A stretch of 64,000 nucleotides of DNA, taken from contig JBANDB010000005.1 of the NCBI GenBank assembly GCA_037576215.1, forward strand, positions 4,154,001 through 4,218,000. The letters are read 5' to 3'. Source of the stretch: Armillaria gallica (Eukaryota > Basidiomycota > Agaricomycetes > Agaricales > Physalacriaceae). Positions 10,753 through 22,653 of the stretch are shown here, in pieces. The notes beneath the pieces were generated by a model that saw only the letters and a program-made list of their open reading frames with translations, did not search any database and had not been told where the DNA came from. The position numbers and the translations under genes were made by a program. How positions within the stretch are numbered: position 1 is the first letter of the stretch; the number at the start of each line of letters is the position of its first letter.

Positions 10753-12480
10753 ATGGACGTCCAGGATCCTTTTTTTAATAATTCTTTTGATTCTTCTTCT
10801 CATTTTACTCCTTCTGGCTTGTTTCCATCTTGCCCTACATTTCCAGTAGATACCCAACCTCAACATCATCAGCATCCTGCAGTTCCTCCTTCTACCCAGC
10901 AGCACCTGCAGCCTGCCTTTTTTCCTTCTGTTCCTTGTAATGTACCTCATAATAATGTTCACCATCAAACACAACCGTCTTACACCAATACTTCTCAAAA
11001 CAATAATACCACAAATAACTATAATGTCAATCCAAATAATAATACCATCCCTTTACCTTACCAGCATTATACTGATTTACATACTTTTTCTTTGAATCAT
11101 TCTACTTCTATCCTGACGACAACGTCCATCACACAGCTAACGGGATGCACGACCTGGACACACTGGCTCACTGGAGTCAAGTCAGCGGCTGACATTCTCG
11201 GTGTACTTCCGCATATTATCGAGGATTCCCCTGACTTTGTTACGATGGATCCTTTGCGTAGGGCCTCCTATCCTCCTGTGGTTGATCAATGGTCTTCCCA
11301 GCAGGATTGGGAAGTACATCTGGCATGGCGGCGACATGATGCTGTCATGATGCACCTCTTGACTTCTAGGCTCTCTGATGAAGTTTCATCTGTCATTCCA
11401 ATGATAGATGATCTTCGTAGCACTGGCACTGTTTTTACTGCTTGAGATATGCTAGCCCGCTTGCGCTGACATTTTGGCCTTGGTGACTACATACAGGTGA
11501 ATGTGGCAATGGAGTCTCTCTGCTCATTCACAACAGACATGCGTAATATTCAGTGATATATGCAGCATTGGCATATGACCATTCTTGCTCTACGTGCTGA
11601 AAACTACCCCATTGTTTACATTGAGGCAGTTCTCACTTTCGTGCATAATCTTCTGGAGGAAGATCGTGGTTGGTTCATGGCCCTTCATCAAGAGGTCACT
11701 CGAGACTGTGGCATGTACTCTACCAACATTTGTTACGAGTATCTTCTATCGGTTGTATCAAGGGTTACTGATCTTGATACTCAATGGCATCTCTCGAAAC
11801 TGTCCAAGTGATCTCACCATCCTGAATGCGACATCTGTGGCCTACAGAGCCATTCCACTGAACAACATGATCCCTCTAAGCAACATGCTTCTGATTCTTC
11901 TTCCACTTCAAAATCCTCCACCCAATCTAATCATCGTCCCTCTACTCGCCCTCCTGATTGTCCATCATCTCATAGAGCAAACCTTGCAGACTCCCATGAT
12001 GCTGGATCCTCAGATAGTGATGGATCTTTGCCAGATGCAGATGTTTATGCAAATGTCACAGAGTTACCTGATTCCCAATGTACCGTCGATACCCTTAATG
12101 AAGACGAGTTTTTCATTTGCTCGAGTGCAATTGTCATAAGCCCTTCGATTGACTCTTCCACACTTTATTTTGATGCCTTGGCAGATGGTGCCCTCATTGC
12201 TTTACCAAACATGATCAAGACACTTTTTGATTCTGGGTGTACTGCACACATTTTCAAGGATAAGAGGTACTTCTGGTCTTACAGAGAAGATGAGGCTGTC
12301 GATGTCAAGACTGCAAACTGTGGTGTCCTCAGCACCAAAGCTCATGGTGAGATTCACATACATGTTCATTGCACCAATGGCAAGCATGTTGTGGTTTGCC
12401 TTCTGGATTGCCTTCATGCGCCCGATGTGCCCATGAACCTGATTTTGGTTGGTGTGCTTACAGAGCGGAAGATGTTCCTG
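10753..12480 (+). pseudogene. Copia gag and protease
   Basis: One frame holds gag and the protease start. The gag landmark LTGCTTWTHWL (about 11,136) is the usual LxGxNWxxW-type motif of copia gag, preceded by a Gln/Asn/His-rich low-complexity stretch. A degenerate zinc knuckle reads CDICGLQSHSTEQH (about 11,829). The protease motif FDSGCTAHIF (about 12,226) keeps its catalytic Asp. Four TGA codons (11,443; 11,467; 11,554; 11,809) interrupt the frame; the first three fit arginine CGA. The frame is cut by the 766-bp insertion at 12,487. Confidence 0.8.
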
Positions 12481-12486
12481 ATATTT

Positions 12487-13252
12487 TGGGCATCGGCAAC
12501 TCTGGTTCTGGACTGTGAGCTGACTAAGCCCATTTTCAGCTATTTTGACAGCAAATTAAGGTCAATTGCTTCAACTCTTATCGAGACTCTCCTATCACCT
12601 TGTAAAGCTCCATACAAGTTTAAGTAATATAGCTGCACCATTTTACCTGGAATAGAACTCCTCTTCACTGTCATACTGCCCATCAACATCAACATCTATA
12701 ACCTGTTGCTATTTCATCAGAAGTGTGATGGGCAGCCTTGATCTTTGCAAATTGATATTTTTTCTGCACAGATCGCTGTTTTGTGGTACCAGAATATTAG
12801 AGAGTTAGAACAATGCCCCATGAAGTGTTCCATATGCTTAAAAGATGTGCAAAGGCGTGAAAAGCAGTGACATGTCTGTTTGATTCTGTTTGCAGTGCCT
12901 TTGGACTGCTCATCCAAATGCACCTCATACAAGCTTCCACATTGCTTGTATCACTTCGAAAAAATCACAGGATATTATTTTGAAATTAAATACATGTATT
13001 CTTCAGGGCACATTTTTTTAAAAGCACTTTTAATGCCATAAATGCACTGAAACTATGGTTATACAAGGCCTAAAAAATAAAGTGCTCTGAAGAATACATG
13101 TAAAATCATCTTTGGAGTAAAAGACTCCTGCAAAAGTAGTCATGAATCTTCCTCCCTCGAGCTGCAGTAGGTGCATCCATGAAACTGGTATATTTCAGAC
13201 CCTGATCGGGATCGCTCAGAAGCCCAATTTAGGCAGGAGTTGCTGATGCCCA
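12487..13252. mobile_element. 766-bp TIR element inside copia
   Basis: Inverted ends TGGGCATC(G/A)GCAACTC, 15 of 16 bases matching. Flanked by GATATTT at 12,480-12,486 and 13,253-13,259. Skipping it with one GATATTT joins the copia frame exactly. It contains no recognisable transposase and holds a smaller inverted-repeat element. The 7-bp duplication does not point to a single superfamily. Confidence 0.8.
12993..13100. mobile_element. ~110-bp MITE nested in the 766-bp element
   Basis: Left and right arms are inverted copies of CATGTATTCTTCAG(G/A)GCAC with T-rich continuation, flanked by TA on both sides. It is almost entirely arms, so it could form a hairpin. TA flanks suggest a Tc1/mariner-type mobiliser, by inference only. 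Confidence 0.65.
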
Positions 13253-13259
13253 GATATTT

Positions 13260-13339
13260 GGGAACAACTGAACGTCCATCAATTTTCCGAAGGATCACCC
13301 TTCTCTGGCTGGCATTTGGTTTTCGGCAAACATTGTTGG
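13260..13339 (+). pseudogene. Copia polyprotein piece between two insertions
   Basis: Short in-frame piece reading FGNN-stop-TSINFPKDHP then FSANIVG, typical of the linker before the copia integrase zinc part. The stop at 13,269 is TGA at an expected arginine. Confidence 0.75.
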
Positions 13340-13519
13340 TAGTGATGTCCGGGTCGGGTCAGGCCGGGTTTTTCGGGCTTGGGCTGGGCTTTGGAGGGTC
13401 AGGCTTTGACAAAGTGTGAGCCCGAGCCCTGAGCCCGCCAAAGCCCTCCACCAGGGCTGGGCTTTTTAGGGTCGGGTCAGGCTGGGTCATGGGCTTTAAG
13501 CCTGACCCGGACATCACTA
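13340..13519. mobile_element. 180-bp hAT-like MITE
   Basis: Ends are inverted copies of TAGTGATGTCCGGGTC, and the inside is rich in GGGC/GCCC runs. Flanked by (A/G)TTGTTGG, an 8-bp duplication with one mismatch (13,332-13,339; 13,520-13,527). Both terminal sequence style and duplication length fit non-autonomous hAT elements. Confidence 0.8.
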
Positions 13520-13527
13520 GTTGTTGG

Positions 13528-14540
13528 TCGACTATCATTTCTGGATTGTGAGCTCCTTGAGCCTCCTGCAGATCCCTCTCTTGACTCTTGCTCTGTTGCT
13601 ATGCCTGAACCGTTCCAGCGTACAAAACCCTCACATCACACCTGGCATTGCCGACTTGGTCATCCTGGGCAGGATCTCACTTCCAAAATTCTAAGTGGGA
13701 ATGCCATTACCAGTATCATCGTTCATGGCTCAAAAACAAAACTTATTTGTCCCTCTTGCCTGGTAGGCAAACACGCGCAGAAGCCTTACGAGCATAATGG
13801 CCACTGTGCCGAGTTTGTAAATGAACTCGTACATGTTGACACCTGCAGCCCTTTTCCTACAGCCTTGCCTCAGGGTGTCTGATATTTTTTCGCCATGCTG
13901 GAGGACAAGACTACCGCTGCCGCTGTCCACATGATGAAGAGGAAGAATGAGGCTTTCAAGCATTTCGAGTCGACAATCGCTAAATGGGAGCATGTCTCTG
14001 GTCATCTGGTGATGTTCATGCGATCTGATAATGCTCCGGAATTTGTGGATAGCGAGATGGGGGAGTACCTAAGAAAAAAGGGTATTCAGCATCAAGCTTG
14101 CATGCCATATGCACATGAGCAAAACAGTAAAATCGAGAGATTTATCCGGACAGTTGAAGAATGTGCCTTGACGATGCTAGCACATTCTGGTCTTCCGGCT
14201 TCTTTCCTGGCCGATGCTATTCTGACTACTGCTTACCTCTACATGCGCCTTCCTAACTCTTCTATTCCAAAAGGTACCACTCCCTTTGAACAGTTGCACT
14301 CAAGAAAACCAGATCTTTGCCACCTTTGTGTATGGGGGTGTCATTGTTGGGTCAACATCCCCCATGAGAAACATGTCAAAGGTGGATTGAAGATGTTTGA
14401 GGGTATTTTTGTCCGGTACGAGGAAGATTGTGTTGGCTGGTGGGTATGTGATCTGAAAGGGAAGTATCATTTCTCGAGAGACGTTGAGTTCAACGAGGAC
14501 ACCCCAGGTAAACTCAGTTTGAAACGCAGGATGGTTGATC
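13528..14540 (+). pseudogene. Copia integrase
   Basis: Zinc-binding part HCRLGHPGQD and CPSCLVGKHAQKP at about 13,635-13,785. The core carries LVHVDTCSP, RSDNAPEFV and a KIERFIRTVEE glutamate region, then the LHSRKPD and VWGC landmarks common to copia integrases. One TGA at 13,880-13,882 (GV-stop-YFF) again replaces arginine; the rest is open to the KDZ insertion. Confidence 0.88.
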
Positions 14541-15460
14541 CTCCTTCTGATATCCCCGCCGACAAGTCACTTCCTAATGATTCCCCTCCCCTTTCCTCCC
14601 CCAAACCTGTTCGCTCTGTCAAACCTACTGAAAAGGGTGTCGCGTGGCAACAGCAGCTTCTCGAGACCAAGGAATGTGCCACACAACGCTGTCGTACTCC
14701 TGCTGCGAGAGCTGCTGTGGATGCTGCAGCTCTTGTTGTGGCTAACTCCATTGCACCGCTGGATGAGTATTTTTCTTTGGATTCTTTGGACTCATGCGTG
14801 GCTACTTCCCATCCCACTGTGTTCCTAACTCATGCTCTTCCTTATCGCTCTGCAGTGCCTCAGGTCTGGGACCTATCAAAGCCACCTGCTACGTATCAGG
14901 AAGCTGTTGCATGCTCGGATCACAGCAAGTGGCTTGTTGTGATGGATACCGAAAAGGCTGCAATGGATGAGAAGGGTGTTTTTGATCCCACACCCGTTCA
15001 GACCTTGCCTGCTGGTAAGAAAGCGATAGGACTTCGCTGGGTGTTCGTCTGGAAAGACACTCCTGATGGGAAAGTTGCTAAAGCTAGGATTGTAGCTCAA
15101 GGTCATTTGCAATGCCCCGATGACTATGGGAACACATATGTGCCTGTTGCAAAATTGACCAGCATTCGCATTCTTCTTGCCTACGCTGCTCATGAGGATC
15201 TCGAGTTGTTTACTTTCGACATGCGGACTGCCTTTTTGAATGCACCTCTTCATGAAGAAGTATACTCAAAACAGATCCCTGGCTATCCCCTTGAAATTTC
15301 TTCTGCCTCCCAACGTCTTCGCAAAGCTATATATGGTCTTAAACAGTCCCCACACAAATGGTTCAAGGAATTTTCTTCTGTTCTTCATTCTCTCGGACTT
15401 GTCTCTTGCCCAGTGGATGAAGCTGTTTTCACTGGTCGTTGGTCGGCATCTTGCCCTCAT
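14541..15460 (+). pseudogene. Copia reverse transcriptase, first part
   Basis: Fully open. Begins with a Ser/Pro-rich linker, then RT landmarks GLRWVFVWKDTPDG, KARIVAQGHLQ, FDMRTAFLNAPL, KAIYGLKQSPHKWF. The frame reaches CPH (15,452-15,460) and is cut there by the KDZ transposon; it continues at 31,633. Confidence 0.9.
15451..15460 (+). repeat. KDZ target duplication, left copy
   Basis: TTGCCCTCAT, repeated at 31,623-31,632. KDZ families are known for 8-9-bp duplications; the tenth base may be chance. Confidence 0.75.
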
Positions 15461-16289
15461 GAGGCTATAGTGTCCATACTGTACAAATTCTCCCAGTAAC
15501 TACAGTGCAGATCAATATATGCATTCTATCGTAGTTCTGTACAGTGGAAGCACTTTGCAAAGTCCCGTAAAATGTCAAAATCACATGCCAGCAAGCCAAA
15601 TCATGCTGCAGCTATACTCGGCTACTATTTCCCACACTTCAGACATTGACTCCCGCCTCCTTGCTTGTCGTCACCCGATTCTGTGCCCTTTCATCCACTT
15701 TAGGTACAGATCTTGGATCGTACTACTGTGATGGGATCTCAAAATTCTATGTGGCTGTACTGCTGGCTCGTGGAAAAATATGTAATTCAACATTTCGCAA
15801 TCTCTTTAGCCACCAGTTCATCCGGGAAGAGCGGGAGACTGACACTGTCACTTAGGTCTCTTTTTGCTTTTGCCATACCCCTAGTAGTGTAAGCATATTT
15901 CTATACCCTTTTATGCTATTCAGTTGCGCTATCAAGAAATATTGAATTTGTCTCAGTAAGCTTATCTTGCGCTAACATACAGTGAGGACCAAATGAATAC
16001 CAAGAATTTTCAGCTTGTTGTTTGCACAAATGAATATGCTCGCAATAATTATGCCGTCGCACCGCATGTCGCTTAGCTGTACAGTCAGCTCTATGGTGTC
16101 AACAATATACAGATTGAACAGACACTCAATCATTGTACATGCTTCTTCACTGTGTACAGTTGACTACAGAGTGTACAAAGTTTATTCCATGGTAATGTAC
16201 AAAGTGACATCACAGTAATGTACAAAGTTGATTCCACGGTAATGTACAAAGTTGATTCCATGGAAACGTACAAAAGTAGAACCCACAAT
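15461..16289. other. KDZ left arm with motif cluster
   Basis: No gene recognised. Holds TACTGTACAAA near the end and a tight series of TGTACAAAG copies at about 16,175-16,275 (four or five, spaced about 25-30 bases, mixed with ATTCCATGG). Confidence 0.6.
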
Positions 16290-16933
16290 GCTCACGCTCT
16301 CATCGCATACCTATAACAACACTCCCTCCTACATTGACTATGTCTCTGGATTTCAACCTCTTTCATTATCACCGATACAACCGAATTGGAGATGGTTCCT
16401 TGTAAGTTGGTATCCTTCATACTTGTATTCTAAGCTTAACAATAATCTCGAACAGAAGTATCATTGGAGTCTTCACTGCTTCATCAGAGTATGAATATGC
16501 AATACGATTGTATTATTCTCCAGAGCAGCGTCTCTGGCTTGCCGAGTTTGGCCCAGCCTTCGAACGTGCCGTATACGGAGACACAGTGCTGCGCTTCCTT
16601 GACAGGATATACAAAGAATACTTTTCTTTGTGGCCAGAGGATGTTTCAAGAGGGTTTACAGGAGGAAACGAGCCAGATAAGGAGCAACGAAAAATTGTTT
16701 GTCATTCCTTCTGTCTTGATTCCTTTGCTAAACCCAATCTACAGGAGATTTTCACGCTCTTTATTATGAGTCTGAAGCAATTGTGGCTCTATAATCATCA
16801 CGGTCCGCATCGTTGGAGTCGCAGCGCGATTGTTGATGTGCTCGATGACCTAGAGAACATGGCCACCCATGAGTTCCGAAAAATCAGCCATGTTTTTGGT
16901 CATCCTCGCGTTATTGTGCCGTTCTATACTTAG
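16290..16933 (+). CDS. KDZ cargo 1: repeat-associated Agaricomycete family protein
   Basis: Function unknown. Exons are suggested at about 16,290-16,398 and from about 16,500. The second part shows SPEQRLWLAEF, FLDRIYKEYFSLWPED, a pattern (EQ..WL...., ..F.....YF..WP) I associate with proteins multiplied in Agaricomycete genomes near DNA transposons. A C-terminal stretch (LWLYNHHGPHRWSRSAIV) has no match I know. Lies directly right of a TGTACAAAG cluster and is divergent from no gene; the transposase is convergent with it. Exon borders are uncertain. Confidence 0.5.
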
Positions 16934-17025
16934 GGAAGTCAATCGCGATGAGTAGTTATTGATGTACCGATCTTAATATATCACCAACTCTTATCATATT
17001 GTAACCTGACTGGACATTTGAAAAA

Positions 17026-20000
17026 CTACGTACTATGTACTTGGCTGTTAGTATGGCCATCGAGATCTGTAGTTGCTATGCTATGCATCAACGAATTCAA
17101 GTCCAGAGTAGTCTGGACGTTGTGCCATTTGGCTTCTGCGTCCATTTGTAGCCCGCTCCATAGTGCTGCTTGCCTGAACGCGTATGCTCTCGCACCAGGG
17201 AGCAATCTCAACTCGGCTCGCTTGGTCCACAGCTGGGAATAGTACGTAAAAGTAGCCTGGACACGACGCAACTCCTCAGTCAATAGCTCACATTCTTCTT
17301 GCCACCGTTGAGCTCATGCCTGGGACTTGCACCACTCAATTCTCAATGCTACCAAAGAATGGGCTCAGTAATACCCAGACTTCAGATGTGAGGGAGCTGA
17401 CACTTACCTTCCTGGAGACCTTTATCTCCACTTTGGAGATTGGTTTTCCAAATCCATGCCAGATTGGGTTGTCCCTCTGATGTCGCCTCATTGTACTGGT
17501 CAAGACCTTTAACATCTTCGTCCTTTAGAGGGCAGAGAATTTCCTGCCATTCATACCGGTTTAATTTCACAGACATTGATGCCAATGCCGCATAGATTCA
17601 TTGATATCTTGAAACATCTGCAGTGATCTTGTCTTCTACTCAGTGAAGTAAAGTATTTGCTTTCGTGCTGTAGCGCTGTCCTCGGGAAAAGTGTTGTCGC
17701 CACGTCGTGAGATAAGATTTTAGAAGAAGATGATCACATAGCACTGCCAAGGTATCATTAGCCTGAGCAAGACGGAGATGCAACTCGTCGTCGACAATAG
17801 TGCTCTGGGTCAATGTATCAATAGCATTGAGCCTGAGGGCGGTAGAAGGGAGGTAGAGAGGAATCTTTGAAGGCCGCACAGCTGCCCCAACTTTGTGGCA
17901 ATCATCATCCCGTGCATGTAGAAGTGTGGTCCTAGGCATGTACACCTTCTGCACATTGATCCACGCTTCGATTTTGTGGCTGATACGGTTCTCCTGGGCT
18001 TGAACTTTGGTGCGTTGTAGATCTGTTGAATGTGGACCAAGGGCATCGATATTGTATTGCAATCATACCCTGTCAAAATCATCAGGACAGCATTTCAGGA
18101 GATGATATGGGAACATACTGGGCCTCCTCTAACTGTAATCCTTGTGCAATTAACTCGCTGGGGCTAACATCATGCTGAATTTCTACAGTGGAAACATTCT
18201 TTTCTTCTCTGGCAAGCTCCAGGCGCACGGCATTTTCAGTCACAGCTAAATGGTGTGAGTGTGAATGAGATATTGATGCTGATGCAGGTTGACTTACGGC
18301 ACAAAGTTGGTGTGAAGAGATTCTGCTGGGTTCGATCAGTTTCCCATAAAAGGACCATTTGTCTCCATGAGTCAATGGATTCTGAATGCTCGACTTGTAA
18401 AGCATCCTTGTATCCTATAAACTCTTCGACATGCTCAGTACAAGCTTTGACCGCCTCCTTCAGCCAATCACAAAGAGTATCTGCTGAAAATCATAGGTTA
18501 GCTGATTCCGTTTATAAAAGAATTACATACCTAGAATGATGATCTTTTTCCAGTTGTAATCTCCAAAATGGTCATCCAAAGTGTCTCGATGAGCGCCTGG
18601 ACCCATTTCTTTGGTACTCGCTGCTAAAGTGTTGGTAGCAGCCCAGCCGCGTTCAGGAGCCTCGCCATCGGTGCGACCAACTCTGGTGGAGAAATTGAAG
18701 GAAAAGTTGTCCTGACATTTCAAAACATAGGCTGGCAGATGGAATTTTGGCACAAGGTAAAGGATATTCTGCTCTGATTGCATTGGCCGTAATGATTCCG
18801 GATAGTGCGAAATTCGATCGAAAAACTTTTTATGCCATTGACATGCGATGTCGTATGATATCACTAACTCAGGAGGTGTGTCATCCGATAAGGTTGATAG
18901 AATGAAGTAATCCATATTAAGATATCTGATGATATGTTCAGAATTGAACACAATTTCTCATAGAATACATACCTTTCGCCTTTCTGTAGATCTCTGATGG
19001 ACATAGGACATTTCATATCATGTTGTCCGCAGACAACAGCACCAACCCCTGTTGCTGCAGCACCATGTCCGCCTCTACTATTTGCAAGCTTGACGGCATC
19101 GTGATTGTTACACGTACTCTTCTCTTCCTCGGGAATAACCTTTCCAAATGTATCAAGGTGAGTATGAAAAGCAGTTTTCTCAACAAAGTAAGCATATCTG
19201 AGATTGAGGCTTGGATCAGATTCGTCACTAGAGACATTCAATTGACGGAGCCGGAAATTTGCATCTATAGCCAAAAACAAGCGGTACAACCAGCGAGGAG
19301 CCCTTGAGGGAAAGTCAGGACCTAGGAATTATGAGTAAACATGTAATGAGGCACACAGATTCTTCTTCCAATCCGGAGGTAAGTTGATGCTTGGTTGAGG
19401 GCATGCAGGGCAACGAAGCGCGAGTTTACCCTGTTTAGTGCCTTGAATACCACTCAATTCGTGCCCACGCCCAAATCGTTTCAAAGCACGAATGTGCCGC
19501 CACTCTCGCACGACCTGAAGAAAAGCCTGGTAGCGGTCCTGACTCCTATAAGCAACTTTGCATAAATACGTGATGAAGAGGCCTTACTGGTGGTGTGTAC
19601 ATCCCAGAGTTATCAGTCAAGCAAACCAATGTGTGATAGAACTCGTATGCGGATACCTTTGACATGAACGAAAGAAGTTGAAAGAAGTGAAGCACATGAA
19701 ACGTGAAAGCAGTATGCGGGTATATTGTTGTCACAGGAAATAATCGTCAACGAAGTAGCTGAGTATGCTGTAAAATCCCTTCAGTACAATTGCAAAATGC
19801 CATGTTAACCGTGTGGATGCCATCTATGTCAACGACAACAAAATCTGGAATGATTGAGGAAAAGAGGCACGATGTCCCATGTTTATGGCCCAGTTCAAAT
19901 GTAAGCCCTAGTTGGGCAAGCGTTGTTCTGCAGAAAAATGAGGAGCACCACTCCTATTCACATCTTGTCAAAATCATTAGATACATTGATCCTTATTGAC

Positions 20001-20685
20001 GCACCTCAATTCTATGCAGGGGCAAGCCTTTGTGCCCAGCAACAATGCAAGCGTGACAAAGGTGCCGAGTATCCACACAGGAGAGGCAACGAAATAGACC
20101 TAAGTCGGTCTTGCAAGCATCGCATGCATCATTATCCTCTGTTTCAAACGTGTTGAGTTTCAAGATCTTGTCGAGGAATTCTGAGCGTAGCTGAGACCAG
20201 ACAAGGAGTGGATGATCCTGGTGAGTAACATTAGTTAGACTTGGAGATACTATGATGGGTATTAGGCCTACGCCAAGCAGCCTGGAAGTGCAAGTAGTGC
20301 TCTCTTCCTCTTCACCACCCTGGACCTCGACAGATGGAGCATAATTGGGATCCAAAAACAATCCTGAAGACAGCTCAGCGATAGATGGGTGAAGGTCCTC
20401 ATGCATTACAGGGAGCTGAGATTCGAGAGCAGGAAGCGTCAAAGTTCTATGGCGCGTACTGGAGTGAACTCGTACACCATCTGGTCCTTCCCTAACGTTT
20501 GTGCTGAAATGAGAGTGTCGATAATGCTCAACGGCGGGAGCAGGGGGCTGACACTCAGCACCATCACTGACAACCAAGTCTCGTGCAGGGGCATGCTTTC
20601 CGTGCTTCTTGGGATTGTAGTTCCACATATTCCATGAGATGGGGAGGATGTATATCAATGTCGCATCATTTTGGCTAAATATCAC
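17026..20685 (-). CDS. KDZ transposase with CxC2 cysteine cluster
   Basis: DDE-type transposase of the Kyakuja-Dileera-Zisupton class. N-terminal part rich in Glu and Ser, then HPLLVWSQLRSEFLDKIL and a Cys/His cluster (CDACKTDLGLFRCLSC, CHACIVAGHKGLPLHRIE) at about 20,010-20,150. Then REWRHIRALKRFGRGH, CPACPQPSINLPPDW, FLAIDANFRLRQLN with the first acidic residue, ISYDIACQWHKKFFDRI with the second, and VGRTDGEAPERGWA with the glutamate, ending GAHRDTLDDHFGDYNW. The C-terminal region (VYMPRTTLLHARD, EILCPLKDEDVKGL, IEWCKSQA) is also typical. About ten short introns are needed. TGA codons near 17,640 and 17,597 stand where arginine fits (H-stop-VEDK, Q-stop-IYAAL). The exact start is not settled. 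Confidence 0.85.
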
Positions 20686-20934
20686 TTCACCGTCCTAACA
20701 GGGGTTATGAAAGAAAGCTCAGAGAGTGTTGTGATTTGGATGAAACATGTGAAATAGTGGTCCTGTGGAACCACAAGTGCTCCATGAGTGACAGTATATT
20801 TGTAGTTGAGACAAGGCTTGTTTTGGCTACCCCGTTTGGATGATCGAAGGCTTTGATCAATAATATGTAAGCTAACTATCATCAGCACGCCTCTTTGGCT
20901 TTGGTACTCAATCACTTCGTCTCATACCGGATAG

Positions 20935-21322
20935 TCATGTCTTGGAGGCTATGTTATCTACACCCAAGGAGAGCAGTGCTCGTCCTGCTTCCTTTCTGTG
21001 ACCCTCGGCATAGAAGGGATCCCAAAACGCCAGTGTCTGAATAATCTTGAGAAGATCCTAAGGTGAATATGGTGAGTCTATTGATTTGCATCATGACAGA
21101 AGAACTTACTTTTTGGCAACAACAGTTCCAGTGGCAAATCCCCACAGCGTCATTCGGGTCTGGAGCCTGCAGTTCCGGGCACCAGCACTTAATCCAAAGT
21201 AACCATATACAAGACTGAAACTGTGCAAAGAGTCTCAGACGCTCCGCCACAACAGCTTTCACCCTGTGATATTCAGGCACATAAGCCCTCAAAAATTCCC
21301 TTTTCTCCTGAGAACAAAGCAT
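20935..21322 (-). CDS. KDZ cargo 2: small repeat-associated protein
   Basis: Two exons: one with EKREFLRAYVPEYHRV and RLRLFAQF, one with LLKIIQTLAFWDPFYAEGH and KEAGRALLSLG. The style resembles cargo 1 (FLR...PEY). Same strand as and just upstream of the transposase, so it could be a separate gene or an upstream exon set. No function known. Confidence 0.4.
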
Positions 21323-21429
21323 ATCTAATAACGGACATTAGAGACCTTACTGTCTTATAGCCGAAGGTACCCACCTTTTCTGTTAATAAGTGAGCGATGA
21401 TGTTTTCATATCTTCTCTTGAGCTTATAA

Positions 21430-21750
21430 GGATTTTAGATTTACGATAAAGTACAAAGTCTTGATTAGACTGTATACAATCCTCAAACTTTGCAAAGTGA
21501 AATGAGCCCAAATTATGTGACAGCTGTCAGTCCCAGGTTGCTTTTACGACACAGTACAAATTTTTCGAGCTGACTTTGTACATTACTGTAACACAGTTCC
21601 TTCCTTCCATGACAAAGTACAAAGTCTTCAAACTGACTGTGTACATTACCGTAGATTACCGTACCACGGTTCCTTTCCTTCCACGACAAAGTACAAACTC
21701 TTCAGTTGACTCTGTACAGTCTTGTAAGCTGATCCCTTTTTTCTACGACA
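21430..21750. repeat. KDZ internal motif cluster
   Basis: Several copies of (T)GTACAAAG or its complement CTTTGTAC, mixed with a repeated unit CCACGACAAAGTACAAA and TTCCTTCC. Lies between the minus-strand transposase block and the plus-strand gene to the right. Confidence 0.6.
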
Positions 21751-21989
21751 GCGTGCACATCCTGCAGCCTCGAGTGTTCCCCTCCGAAGTAATCCCTCAT
21801 GTCAATTGTGACTTGGCACCTCAGTTTCAGCACCCCCCCCCCTCATTCCAGCAACTATCATGGTTTCACGACGCGCCTTTCAAACGGAACAGGAAGGCTG
21901 AGCAGCTCACAATGCTAGTAGTCAACAAAGTTATCAGAAGTAAGCAATATTATCATATGATCCCTGAACTGTAAACTGAAGCTCTCTTG

Positions 21990-22653
21990 CTAGGCATTGT
22001 CATGCCATCAATCAGCGTCGATGCGAGTCATACCAACTTGCTGGAAGGGCTAACAGTCGAATACAGAGGTATGTGATATGATACCTCATTTGTTCTGGTT
22101 CTTACTTGTACGCTTCTAGCTGTTTGGAACCTTTGATTCGGCAGGCAGCACGATGTACTGATATTGAGGTTAACTTGGGAGAAACACATACACAGTATGT
22201 CTGTTGAATGTGTTCTTCCTAAAGCTTAATGTCTGATTTTGACTTCAGATGCAGCTCAGAACTAGCAGAAGCACTTGACCAACTAGAACGATTATGCCAG
22301 CGGTTCCATATGCTAACAGAAAACGATCCACGCCGCTTCATTGACAAGATCTACCATGCATACATTGCTACTATCGGACCTACATGACTCAGGGGACGCA
22401 ACGTGTGATCGAGAATGCTCTTACTCGACTTTCCCCCTTGGAGAAGTTGGGATATGAATATGAGCATGTTGTTCTGAATAGTGTGGGGGTAGAAAAGGAT
22501 ATGGAGCAGGTGCAGTGCATGATGGGACCCATTCATCAGGTGATATTTTGGCTTGAAGATTTGTTATGCGAGGTGATGAACAGTGTAGAGAATCTACAAG
22601 CGAGGTACTCTAGAAAAGAATTATCCTTTTGTAGTGATGTTATTAATGAATAG
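21990..22653 (+). CDS. KDZ cargo 3: small multi-exon protein
   Basis: Exon pieces LAEALDQLERLCQRFH and RRFIDKIYHAYIATIG (22,250-22,388), then in another frame KLGYEYEHVVLN and GPIHQVIFWLEDLLCEVMNS up to 22,653. The end matches the C-terminal pattern V..WLEDI of a family common in Agaricomycetes. An intron or frameshift near 22,385 is needed to join the parts. Its 3' end overlaps that of cargo 4 by 11 bases. Confidence 0.45.

Noticed and set aside
10441..10998. Minus-strand 185-codon frame rich in Arg/Lys
   Set aside because: Antisense to the copia leader and gag; composition mirrors a Pro/Ser-rich sense strand.
13340..13519. GGGC/GCCC-rich stretch as a CpG-island promoter
   Set aside because: Inverted ends and an 8-bp duplication show it is a hAT-like MITE.
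16170..16280. CRISPR-like short repeats (TGTACAAAG series)
   Set aside because: Repeat unit too short, spacers not constant, eukaryotic context, and the motif recurs across the transposon.
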